DNA from: Planctomycetaceae bacterium | GTDB taxonomy: Bacteria; Planctomycetota; Planctomycetia; Planctomycetales; Planctomycetaceae | Assembly (NCBI GenBank): GCA_003503535.1 | Contig: DOCI01000121.1 | Location: forward strand, 7,880-13,847 | Reading direction: 5' to 3' | Length of the DNA stretch: 5,968 bases | Shown here: positions 1-5,968 of the stretch, piece by piece | Numbering within the stretch: the stretch's first letter is position 1 | How the letters are laid out: the number at the start of each line of letters is the position of its first letter | Notes under the pieces: model-generated | What the model saw: the letters and a program-made list of their open reading frames with translations, nothing else | Told to the model about the DNA's origin: nothing | The model's database searches: none | Translations under genes and position numbers: made by a program

Positions 1-131
1 AACCATTCTCTAAGAACAATGTTAGCAATTGTCAGGCCAAACTCAATCGAAAGCTGACTAATCCGCGGAAATGCCAGACGAATGCTCTTTGGATAATTGC
101 ATAAGTTGACGAATGAAGCGCGATTTCGATC

Positions 132-155
132 AACCGACACCAAACAATGTCGGTT
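132..155. repeat. Perfect 8-bp hairpin
   Basis: AACCGACA (132-139) pairs with TGTCGGTT (148-155) around an 8-base A-rich loop (140-147). No T-run follows on either strand, so it is not a canonical intrinsic terminator. The right arm could also pair with ACCGAC at 225-230, giving an alternative fold. Confidence 0.4.
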
Positions 156-204
156 ATCCTTATCTATCGAACTCTCATCATTCAGACTTCGAAACTATTC
201 TCTG

Positions 205-223
205 TGTAGTTACGACAACTACA
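205..223. repeat. Perfect 7-bp hairpin
   Basis: TGTAGTT (205-211) pairs with AACTACA (217-223) around a 5-base loop. On the plus strand it is followed after seven bases by a short TTTT (231-234), which is too weak and too far away to call a terminator. It lies inside the longer inverted repeat pair at 91-102 and 243-254. Confidence 0.35.
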
Positions 224-312
224 GACCGACTTTTGAAAAATAATGCAATTATCCGTGTAATCGTTACGAAAACGACGAAGGACAGGAGAATCATTCAAGC
301 AGATTGGGCAAG

Positions 313-363
313 CCGAGTCAGTCATGACTCGGGCGGGGGCGCTCCTCTTTAGCGGAATCCCCC
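313..363 (-). terminator. Two adjacent GC-rich hairpins, possible floA 3' end
   Basis: Two hairpins lie about 90-140 bases beyond the floA stop codon. The first in the direction of floA transcription has an inner stem CGCT/AGCG (340-343 with 351-354, 7-base loop) and an outer GGGGG/CCCCC stem (335-339 with 359-363), separated by a one-sided GAAT bulge. The second is a perfect 8-bp stem CCGAGTCA/TGACTCGG (313-320 with 325-332) with a 4-base loop. No U-tract follows either one, so intrinsic termination is not established. They could instead stabilise the 3' end or belong to a Rho-dependent region. The structures are seen; the terminator role is inferred from position only. Confidence 0.3.
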
Positions 364-453
364 GGAAGCTATACGATTCAAGGGATTCTCTTCGAGAGCG
401 CTCCGCCAGCCGAGTTATTATAACGACTAGAACTAATTCAATTTCAAGTATTG

Positions 454-1404
454 TTAGGAGTTCTGTGCTTTGCCGTTCAACCGTAAGCCATCCTGACGGA
501 ATGCATCTGCCATTGCCTTCGGAATTTCCGCTTCGGCCAGAATCACGTGGGCTCGGTTTTCCTGAGTCAATGCCATCATCTCGGCTTCGGTTGCCACAGC
601 CTTGGCACGTTTTTCCTCGGCACGGGCCCGGGCGACACGCATGTCAGCCTCGGCTTGATCTCCCTGTAACCGAGCACCGATATTGTCGCCGACATCGATA
701 TCGGCAATGTCAATCGAAACAATTTCATAGGCCGTCTGTGAGTCGAGGCTTTTGGCGAGCACAGCTTTGGCGATCATCATCGGATTGGCCAGCACATGCT
801 TGTGACTTTCACTCGATCCAATTGCCGAAACAATTCCCTCGCCGACGCGGGCAATCACCGTGTCTTCGGTGGCTCCGCCGATCAATTGAGCCAGATTCGT
901 TCGAACCGTCACTCGGGCGCGAGCTTTCAATTGAATGCCATCACGGGCGACACCATCAAGCGTATTGCGGGAGTGACGTTTGGGGTCGGGGCAATCGATG
1001 ACTTTCGGATCCACACTCGTTCGCACGGCATCGACAACATCGCGACCTGCCAGGTCGATCGCAGCAGCTGTGTCCCAGTCCAGATCAATCTTGGCTCGTT
1101 GAGCGGCAATGAGTGCCTGCACAATGCGGCGGATATTACCACCTGCCAGATAGTGAGCCTCAAAAGCAGCCGTCGGAATTTTTGGCAAACCGGCCTGCAC
1201 AGCCATAACACGAGCATCGATAATGGCGGTAGGGTTTAGCTTCCGCAGCGACATCAACACGAGTTGAATCGGGCCGACGTGTGCTCCAGTCACAAAGCCA
1301 CGTAACCACAGGTGGAAATACTTTGTGAAGAGCACAAAGACCACAATGCCTAAGATGACCGCGAAAACAATAGCCGCGAAGATCAGCATTTCCTGCGAAA
1401 ACAT
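454..1404 (-). CDS. floA: Flotillin-like protein FloA (UPF0365 / YqfA family)
   Basis: This encodes a 316-residue bacterial flotillin, a membrane scaffold protein. In Bacillus subtilis the homologue forms foci in the cytoplasmic membrane and affects membrane fluidity and membrane-bound complexes. One hydrophobic segment (residues about 6-27) anchors the protein, followed by an SPFH-like domain. Family motifs include HYLAGGN (84-90), AAQRAKIDL (100-108), AIDLAGRDV (115-123), [12 protein letters not shown] (187-198) and [14 protein letters not shown] (231-244). After these comes an Ala/Glu/Arg-rich helical stretch (about 249-300) of the flotillin coiled-coil type. The ATG at 1404 is chosen because AGGA lies 8 bases upstream and the protein then begins right at the anchor; a TTG at 1449 would add 15 unlike residues. 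The tail ends soon after [10 protein letters not shown] and lacks the roughly 27 further residues of the B. subtilis protein. No NfeD-type partner gene is adjacent. Confidence 0.95.
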   Translation of the reverse strand: MFSQEMLIFAAIVFAVILGIVVFVLFTKYFHLWLRGFVTGAHVGPIQLVLMSLRKLNPTAIIDARVMAVQAGLPKIPTAAFEAHYLAGGNIRRIVQALIAAQRAKIDLDWDTAAAIDLAGRDVVDAVRTSVDPKVIDCPDPKRHSRNTLDGVARDGIQLKARARVTVRTNLAQLIGGATEDTVIARVGEGIVSAIGSSESHKHVLANPMMIAKAVLAKSLDSQTAYEIVSIDIADIDVGDNIGARLQGDQAEADMRVARARAEEKRAKAVATEAEMMALTQENRAHVILAEAEIPKAMADAFRQDGLRLNGKAQNS

Positions 1405-1412
1405 ATTGAGCG

Positions 1413-1416
1413 TCCT
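1413..1416 (-). promoter_or_regulatory. Shine-Dalgarno site of floA
   Basis: AGGA on the minus strand lies 8 bases before the ATG at 1404. It supports this start over the in-frame TTG at 1449. Confidence 0.6.
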
Positions 1417-1451
1417 ATTTGATAAGTGTCGTCTCGGAGTGTTCGTCAATT

Positions 1452-1481
1452 AGTTTAGCCTGCCAGCATACGGGGTTGCAA
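1452..1481 (-). promoter_or_regulatory. Weak candidate sigma-70 promoter for floA
   Basis: On the minus strand TTGCAA (1476-1481) and TAAACT (1452-1457) are separated by 18 bases, each matching the consensus at four of six positions. Transcription would start near 1445 and give a leader of about 40 bases. An alternative TTGACG near 1442-1447 would need a poorly matching -10 and leave almost no leader. This is a pattern match only. Confidence 0.2.
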
Positions 1482-1536
1482 GTTGATCCCCTAAAAGATT
1501 CACTTCTTCACCAACAGGATTCAGTTATTCAGAAAG

Positions 1537-1568
1537 TTGTCGAGTTTGAATCTTCAACCTTGTCGAGT
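1537..1568 (+). promoter_or_regulatory. Direct repeats flanking a dyad, possible operator
   Basis: The 9-base sequence TTGTCGAGT occurs at 1537-1545 and again at 1560-1568, a start-to-start distance of 23 bases or about two helical turns. Between them lies the dyad TTGAA-TC-TTCAA (1546-1557). The second repeat overlaps the proposed -35 of the rightward operon. This geometry suits binding by a dimeric regulator. The repeats are seen directly; a regulatory role is inference. Confidence 0.3.
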
Positions 1569-1589
1569 GCATTCTCTTTCACGTATAAA
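1560..1589 (+). promoter_or_regulatory. Candidate sigma-70 promoter of the PSD1-DUF1501 operon
   Basis: TTGTCG (1560-1565) and TATAAA (1584-1589) are separated by 18 bases. Transcription would begin near 1596, giving a leader of about 45 bases to the ATG at 1641. This agrees with the 1641 start and would leave the in-frame ATG at 1599 almost without a leader. It is the best promoter-like match in the divergent region but is untested. Confidence 0.4.
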
Positions 1590-1627
1590 GGGTATTCGAT
1601 GCTTTTTTATTACTTCGAAGCGACTTC

Positions 1628-1633
1628 GGGAAG
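1628..1633 (+). promoter_or_regulatory. Shine-Dalgarno-like site of the PSD1 gene
   Basis: GGGAAG lies 7 bases before the ATG at 1641. Together with the signal peptide that begins there, it favours this start. The ATG at 1599 also has a purine-rich stretch (AAGGG) ahead of it, so the match alone does not decide. Confidence 0.4.
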
Positions 1634-1640
1634 ATTGCTG

Positions 1641-4600
1641 ATGAGTACCACTAAGTTGAAGAAATGCCTCTGCTTGCTGAGTGCATTCATTATCCTATAC
1701 GGATTGCAGACTCAGATTCGGGCAGCTGATCCAAAATCGGAGATTGATTTCGAAAAGCATGTCCAGCCGATTTTGCGGCAGCATTGTTTCCGCTGTCACG
1801 GAGAATCTCACGAGAAGGGCGGTTTCCGACTTACCCGCAAGGCAGCCGCATTCGGCACCGGAGATTCTGAAGAAGCTCTCATCATTCCCGGCAATGCGGC
1901 AGCAAGTTTACTGATTACTCGTGTGGAAGATGCCGATGCGGGCGATTTGATGCCGCTTGATGGTGAGCCGCTGGCGGATAAAGATATTCGGATCTTAAAA
2001 AAATGGATCAACCAGGGAGCGAATTGGCCCGACTCGGCAGCGGTCGCAAAACATTGGGCCTACGAACCGATTGTCAGGCCTGAAATCCCAGAGGTCGAAA
2101 ATCAAGCCTGGGTGAAAACTCCCGTCGATGCTTTCGTCTTAAAACAGATTCAGGAGTCCGGCTTCGAACCTGCTCCTGAACTCGATCGCGCCCGCTGGTT
2201 GCGACGGGTTTCTCTCGCTCTCATCGGCTTGCCTCCGACTCCCGAACAGATCGAAAAGTTTGAAGCCGATCAATCTCCAGAGGCTTATGAGCGTGCCGTT
2301 GACGACCTGCTCGCCTCTCCTCGCTTTGGCGAAAAGTGGGCGGTCGCCTGGCTCGATCTGGCACGCTATGCCGATTCGAATGGCTTTCAGGCGGATCAAC
2401 TTCGCGACAGTTGGGCTTACCGAGACTGGGTGATCTCCGCATTCAATCAGGGGATGCCCATTGATCAGTTTGTCGTTGAACAACTCGCAGGCGATCTTCT
2501 TCCTGATGCGACTCCCAGTCAGAAAATTGCGACCGGCTTCCATCGAACCGTGACCTGCAATGTCGAAGCGGGAGTGCACCCCGAACAGAATCGCGTCAAT
2601 CAGGTGTTCGATCGCGTTAATACGACAGGCACGGTATTTCTGGGAACTTCGATGGAATGTGCCCAGTGTCACGATCATAAATACGATCCTTTTTCTCAGG
2701 AAGATTATTATCGACTGTTCGCTTACTTTAATAACACTCCATTGGAAGTGAAGCAGACGGCTGGAGTGACTTACGATTTCTACGGCCCTTCCATGGAACT
2801 GCCTCTTCCTGCGAAAGAACAGAAACTACGAAAAGAGTTGCAGGAACAACTGACTGATTTGAAAGCCCGGCAGAAAGCAACGCTCGATTCCTCCGCAGAA
2901 GATTTTCAACTCTGGTTGACTCAACTGAAAAGCACCTCGGCAAAACCCGAATGGTCTGTTCTCACTATCAGCGAATTTGAATCGACAGGCGGAGAAACCA
3001 GCACAATTCTGGAAGATCAATCAGTACTCGTAACCGGTCGCATTCCGGGAACAACAATTTATACTTTGACGGCTCAGGCAGAATTGACGGAAATCTCGGC
3101 TATTCGCGTGGATGCCTTGACTCATCCCGAAATTCCCGGCATGGGACCGGGACGCGGCGATGAACTCCGCACGAATTTTATCCTCAGTGAAATCGAGTTC
3201 AAACTGATTCGCGGAGACAAAACGGAACTACTCGAATTGGCCAATGCTATTGCCGATTACTCACAGGATCGTTGGGATGTCACTCAGGCAATCGATGGAG
3301 ATCGAAAAACGGGCTGGGCGATCGGTCAGGAATTCGGCAAGCCGCACTGGTCGCAGTTCACACTCGTTGAACCAGTAAAACTGAATGCAGGAGACCAGAT
3401 TGAAATCGTTCTCGATCAGAATTACGGCCGTGGTCGGACAATTGGTTGCGTTCGTGTCTCCGCTTTTGGGGGCGATCCGACGATGCTGTCGATTCCTGAA
3501 GAAATCCGCAAGCTGGCTTCTACCGACAAAATCAATTCCAAAGATGAGAAGAAATTGCGGGATTTTTATTCTGCTCAGAATCCTCAACTGGCCAAGCTCG
3601 AATTGCAGATCGAAACCATCAATAAAAAACTGAAGCAGATTGAACCGCCCACCACATTAGTGATGGTGGAACTGGATGAGCCCCGAAAAACTCATGTGTT
3701 ATCGCGGGGAGATTATCTGAACCCTGCTCAGGAAGTGACCGCCAGTTTACCAGAACTGTTTTCCATACCCGATAACAGGTACGAAGCGAATCGACTCGGT
3801 TTTGCCAGTTGGTTAGTCTCTGATGAAAATCCGCTGCTCGCCCGGGTGACGGTTAACCGCTGGTGGACGCAGATTTTCGGTCGTGGCATCGTGATGACTC
3901 CAGAAGATTTCGGGACCCAGGGAGAACCGCCCACGCATCCAGAATTACTCGACTGGCTGGCTGACGAACTTCGTTCCAATAACTGGTCGATGAAGCTTAT
4001 CCTCAAACAGATTGTCCTGTCGTCTACGTTCCGGCAATCGGCTGATTTGACTCCCGAACTCCTTGAGGCTGATCCTGATAATGCCCTCTACGCCCGTGGA
4101 CCACGTTTCCGGATGCAAGCCGAGATGATCCGCGATAACGCGCTCGCAATCAGCGGATTACTTTCCGAAAAAATGGGTGGAGAACCGGTCATGCCGTTTC
4201 AGCCGGATGGCATCTGGCGATCCATTGGAAGGAATCAACCCAAGTGGATTACCGCGCAGGATGAAGACCGCTTCCGCCGCGGGATCTACATCATCTGGAA
4301 ACGCGATGCCCCTTATACTTCACTGATGAGTTTCGACGCCCCCGACCGCACCGCCTGCGTTGTAAAACGCCCCCGAACCAATACGCCACTGCAGGCGTTG
4401 ACGTTACTCAATGATCCTGCATATTCAGAAATGGCACTCGGGTTGGCGACGCGAATTTTGGAGCATGCCAGCGATACAAGCGACCGGGAACGGATGATTT
4501 ACGGCTTTCAACTCGCCATCGCCCGGCAACCCACAACCGTGGAAATCGATCTGCTGACAGAGTTACTGGAATCTGAACGAACAACTCTGGAAGCAAATCC

Positions 4601-4733
4601 CAATCTGATCGATCAACGCATGAAACTCAAACTGAAAGGGTTTCCAGAAGCTAAAGTCGAATCCAAAGAATTAGCAGTCTGGTTTTCTGTAGCCAATGTG
4701 CTACTCAACCTGGATGAAACGATTAATCAATGA
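1641..4733 (+). CDS. PSD1 / planctomycete cytochrome c domain protein (DUF1549, DUF1553)
   Basis: This encodes a 1030-residue exported protein typical of Planctomycetota, with no established reaction. A Sec signal peptide (residues 1-28: KLKK, then a hydrophobic core, cleavage likely after QIRA) is followed by a Planctomycete cytochrome c (PSC1) domain (about 36-130) with a haem-binding CFRCH at 49-53. DUF1549 spans about 157-365 and carries a second CxxCH in [11 protein letters not shown] (340-350). The middle (about 430-610) resembles the F5/8-like beta-sandwich often found here ([13 protein letters not shown], 550-562). It is flanked by Lys/Glu-rich helices (390-415, 645-668) likely to be coiled coils. 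DUF1553 spans about 715-1020, with [13 protein letters not shown] (739-751) and [20 protein letters not shown] (909-928). The frame is open back to 1419, but the ATG at 1641 gives the proper signal peptide. Length is normal for the family. It is followed by a DUF1501 gene. The domain call is firm; two covalently bound haems and a polysaccharide-related role are inference. Confidence 0.95.
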   Translation: MSTTKLKKCLCLLSAFIILYGLQTQIRAADPKSEIDFEKHVQPILRQHCFRCHGESHEKGGFRLTRKAAAFGTGDSEEALIIPGNAAASLLITRVEDADAGDLMPLDGEPLADKDIRILKKWINQGANWPDSAAVAKHWAYEPIVRPEIPEVENQAWVKTPVDAFVLKQIQESGFEPAPELDRARWLRRVSLALIGLPPTPEQIEKFEADQSPEAYERAVDDLLASPRFGEKWAVAWLDLARYADSNGFQADQLRDSWAYRDWVISAFNQGMPIDQFVVEQLAGDLLPDATPSQKIATGFHRTVTCNVEAGVHPEQNRVNQVFDRVNTTGTVFLGTSMECAQCHDHKYDPFSQEDYYRLFAYFNNTPLEVKQTAGVTYDFYGPSMELPLPAKEQKLRKELQEQLTDLKARQKATLDSSAEDFQLWLTQLKSTSAKPEWSVLTISEFESTGGETSTILEDQSVLVTGRIPGTTIYTLTAQAELTEISAIRVDALTHPEIPGMGPGRGDELRTNFILSEIEFKLIRGDKTELLELANAIADYSQDRWDVTQAIDGDRKTGWAIGQEFGKPHWSQFTLVEPVKLNAGDQIEIVLDQNYGRGRTIGCVRVSAFGGDPTMLSIPEEIRKLASTDKINSKDEKKLRDFYSAQNPQLAKLELQIETINKKLKQIEPPTTLVMVELDEPRKTHVLSRGDYLNPAQEVTASLPELFSIPDNRYEANRLGFASWLVSDENPLLARVTVNRWWTQIFGRGIVMTPEDFGTQGEPPTHPELLDWLADELRSNNWSMKLILKQIVLSSTFRQSADLTPELLEADPDNALYARGPRFRMQAEMIRDNALAISGLLSEKMGGEPVMPFQPDGIWRSIGRNQPKWITAQDEDRFRRGIYIIWKRDAPYTSLMSFDAPDRTACVVKRPRTNTPLQALTLLNDPAYSEMALGLATRILEHASDTSDRERMIYGFQLAIARQPTTVEIDLLTELLESERTTLEANPNLIDQRMKLKLKGFPEAKVESKELAVWFSVANVLLNLDETINQ

Positions 4734-4745
4734 TTAAATCAATGA
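4722..4745 (+). repeat. 12-base imperfect tandem repeat at the PSD1 stop codon
   Basis: ATTAATCAATGA (4722-4733) is followed at once by TTAAATCAATGA (4734-4745). The shared core AATCAATGA includes the stop codon. Because the unit is 12 bases, the second TGA (4743-4745) is in frame with the first (4731-4733), giving a back-up stop four codons later. It looks like a small local duplication. Confidence 0.5.
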
Positions 4746-4776
4746 AATTTTAGACCTACAGCGAAGAGCAATTGCC

Positions 4777-5968
4777 ATGACAAATTCTCCACTGCAATTT
4801 GCCAATCCCGAACTGACACGTCGCTATGTGTTACAGAAGTCAGGTTACGGACTCGGGGCTTGTGCTTTGGCCTCGCTATTGAATCAGGATGCCTCAGCTG
4901 ATCGTCGCGAAAAACCGCTGGAAATGCGAACGCCCGATTTTCCGGCTCGGGCAAAGAATGTCATCTATATTCATCTCGTCGGTGCCCCTTCACATCTGGA
5001 TCTTTTTGATTACAAGCCACAACTTCAGGAACGAGATGGACAGCTATGTCCCGATGAATTTTTTCAAGGCAAGCAACTCGCCTTCATTCGAGAACAGCCT
5101 GTCCTGATGGGGACACCAAAATCAGCTGAGTATGCCTTCAGGAAATGTGGGAAATCGGGACTGGAAATATCCAATTTACTACCGAATCTGCAAGGTGTAG
5201 CGGATGAATTATCGATCATTAAAACCGTGACCACTGAGCAATTTAATCACGCGCCCGCTCAACTGTTTATGCTGACCGGCTTCGAGCGTTTCGGGAGACC
5301 CAGCATCGGTTCCTGGGTCACTTATGGACTCGGCTCTGAAAATCAGAACCTGCCGGGGTTTGTAGTATTGATCACCGGGCAGATCCTCGGAGCAGGCAGC
5401 AGTGCCTGGGGGAGTGGGTTTGTTCCCACTGTTTACCAGGGAGTCGAATTCCGCTCGCAGGGAGATCCTGTTCTCTATCTTTCAAATCCTCAGGGAGTGA
5501 CTTCCGAGAGCCGTCGGGGGATTATTGATACGGTCAACCGATTGAATCAGGTGCAGGTCGCTGATGTAGCCGATCCCGAAATTGCAACTCGCATCAGTCA
5601 GTATGAAATGGCCTACCGAATGCAAACCAGTGTGCCGGAGTTGATGGATATCAAAGCGGAATCTCAGCGGACTCATGATCTGTATGGAACCGAACCTGGC
5701 AAAACCAGCTTTGCCAATAACTGCCTGCTTGCCCGGCGGCTCGTCGAACGAGGTGTTCGTTTTGTACAACTGTTCGATGAAGGCTGGGACATGCACGGCT
5801 CTGTATTCAATAACTTGCCGAAAAAATGTAAACAGGTCGATCAGCCAATCGCTGCGTTGATTCAAGATCTCAAAGAGCGTGGTTTGCTCGATGAAACGCT
5901 CGTTGTCTGGTCTTCCGAATTCGGACGCACGCCGATGGCTCAGGGGAAAAATGGGACAGGCAAAGAGA
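4777..5968 (+). CDS. DUF1501 domain protein, partial (3' end beyond window)
   Basis: This is the first 397 residues of a DUF1501 protein (family usually about 450-490), open through the right edge. DUF1501 is related in fold to the alkaline phosphatase/sulfatase superfamily, but its substrate is unknown. The N-terminus has a Tat-like twin arginine ([10 protein letters not shown], 14-23) followed by a short Gly/Ala/Leu-rich segment (23-35). Conserved blocks are [20 protein letters not shown] (62-81), [10 protein letters not shown] (153-162), [17 protein letters not shown] (173-189), GWDMHG (336-341) and [16 protein letters not shown] (375-390). The GRDH-type motif that normally follows falls just past the edge. 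[10 protein letters not shown] replaces the more usual GGPSHLDTFD, and GWDMHG replaces GWDHHG. The ATG at 4777 is the first start near the gap, with a weak AAGAG 8 bases upstream. A gap of only 43 bases to the PSD1 gene and the common pairing of these families indicate one transcript. Confidence 0.93.
   Translation, partial: MTNSPLQFANPELTRRYVLQKSGYGLGACALASLLNQDASADRREKPLEMRTPDFPARAKNVIYIHLVGAPSHLDLFDYKPQLQERDGQLCPDEFFQGKQLAFIREQPVLMGTPKSAEYAFRKCGKSGLEISNLLPNLQGVADELSIIKTVTTEQFNHAPAQLFMLTGFERFGRPSIGSWVTYGLGSENQNLPGFVVLITGQILGAGSSAWGSGFVPTVYQGVEFRSQGDPVLYLSNPQGVTSESRRGIIDTVNRLNQVQVADVADPEIATRISQYEMAYRMQTSVPELMDIKAESQRTHDLYGTEPGKTSFANNCLLARRLVERGVRFVQLFDEGWDMHGSVFNNLPKKCKQVDQPIAALIQDLKERGLLDETLVVWSSEFGRTPMAQGKNGTGKE

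Larger units (their letters stand above)
91..254. repeat. 12-bp inverted repeat pair enclosing two hairpins
   Basis: The arms at 91-102 (GGATAATTGCAT) and 243-254 (ATGCAATTATCC) are perfect reverse complements separated by 140 bases. Between them lie a perfect 8-bp stem (132-139 with 148-155, 8-base loop) and a perfect 7-bp stem (205-211 with 217-223, 5-base loop). A weaker 5-bp stem (167-171 with 188-192) may sit between the two. As RNA this could form a multi-branch structure closed by the long arm. As DNA the arms could instead be ends of a very small mobile element, but I see no target-site duplication beside them. The repeats are seen directly; any RNA or mobile nature is inference, and the strand is unknown. 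Confidence 0.35.
1..453. other. Left intergenic region, no confident gene
   Basis: No reading frame here looks convincingly like a known protein. A 79-codon plus-strand frame at 113-352 has no recognisable motif and an unbiased composition. On the minus strand a frame is open from about 194 to the left edge. Its part nearest the edge (residues ending SIEFGLTIANIVLREW) is hydrophobic and protein-like, but it has only GTG or TTG starts (140, 143) and no Shine-Dalgarno sequence, so it may be the beginning of a gene lying mostly outside the window, or chance. A 47-codon minus frame at 182-325 has a CPIC motif but a poor ribosome-binding context. What stands out is a cluster of inverted repeats, listed separately. 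The region lies downstream of floA, whose stop codon is at 454-456, so it probably contains the floA 3' end. Confidence 0.6.

Noticed and set aside
205..234. Intrinsic terminator (7-bp stem followed by TTTT)
   Set aside because: The stem is AT-rich, the T-run is only four bases and begins seven bases after the stem, and no plus-strand gene lies upstream within the window.
91..254. Miniature transposable element with 12-bp terminal inverted repeats
   Set aside because: No target-site duplication is visible at the flanks and no second copy occurs in the window; kept only as an alternative to a structured RNA.
113..352. 79-codon plus-strand frame in the left region
   Set aside because: No recognisable motif, no Shine-Dalgarno sequence, ordinary random-looking composition, and it runs through the inverted repeats.
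324..1001. 225-codon plus-strand frame
   Set aside because: It lies opposite floA for most of its length, is rich in Arg/Ser/Pro/His as expected for an antisense shadow, and shows no domain.
1405..1449. N-terminal extension of FloA to the TTG at 1449
   Set aside because: The ATG at 1404 has a good AGGA at 8 bases and begins right before the membrane anchor, as in other FloA proteins.
1419..1640. Upstream extension of the PSD1 gene to the ATG at 1419 or 1599
   Set aside because: The added residues do not resemble the family, would bury the signal peptide, and the best promoter candidate lies at 1560-1589, inside the longer version.
2139..2678. 179-codon minus-strand frame inside the PSD1 gene
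   Set aside because: Antisense shadow of a strongly conserved DUF1549 coding sequence; the translation has no family features. The other frames inside 1641-4733 are rejected for the same reason.
5482..5865. 127-codon minus-strand frame
   Set aside because: It lies opposite the DUF1501 coding sequence, whose conserved motifs run through the same stretch on the plus strand.

Overview
The window looks like chromosomal DNA of a planctomycete, probably order Planctomycetales; that placement is inferred from gene content. The main evidence is a large secreted protein with the Planctomycete cytochrome c / DUF1549 / DUF1553 layout, followed directly by a DUF1501 protein. This gene pair is greatly expanded in Planctomycetota and uncommon elsewhere. 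Base composition is moderate, with no strong shift between the genes.

Layout, left to right. Positions 1-453 hold no confident gene. They contain several inverted repeats that could fold into an RNA, and weak hints of coding on the minus strand. Positions 454-1404 (minus) encode a FloA-type flotillin-like membrane scaffold protein with an unusually short C-terminal tail. Positions 1405-1640 are a divergent intergenic region with candidate promoters for both flanking genes and an operator-like repeat arrangement on the rightward side. Positions 1641-4733 (plus) encode a 1030-residue Sec-exported protein with an N-terminal CxxCH haem motif and a second CxxCH inside DUF1549. After a 43-base gap, 4777 to the right edge (plus) encodes the first 397 residues of a DUF1501 protein with a Tat-like signal. 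It is cut by the window just before its last conserved motif.

How the genes work together: the two rightward genes almost certainly form an operon. In planctomycetes, PSD1-type and DUF1501 proteins are commonly encoded side by side and are thought to act together outside the cytoplasm. A role in polysaccharide or sulfated-glycan breakdown has been suggested from genomic context, but the biochemistry is essentially unknown. FloA is transcribed the other way and is probably an independent housekeeping gene. No tRNA, rRNA, CRISPR array, transposase or recognisable insertion sequence was seen. I found no convincing new multi-gene system. The most interesting unexplained material is the repeat-rich left end and the repeat/dyad block upstream of the operon.
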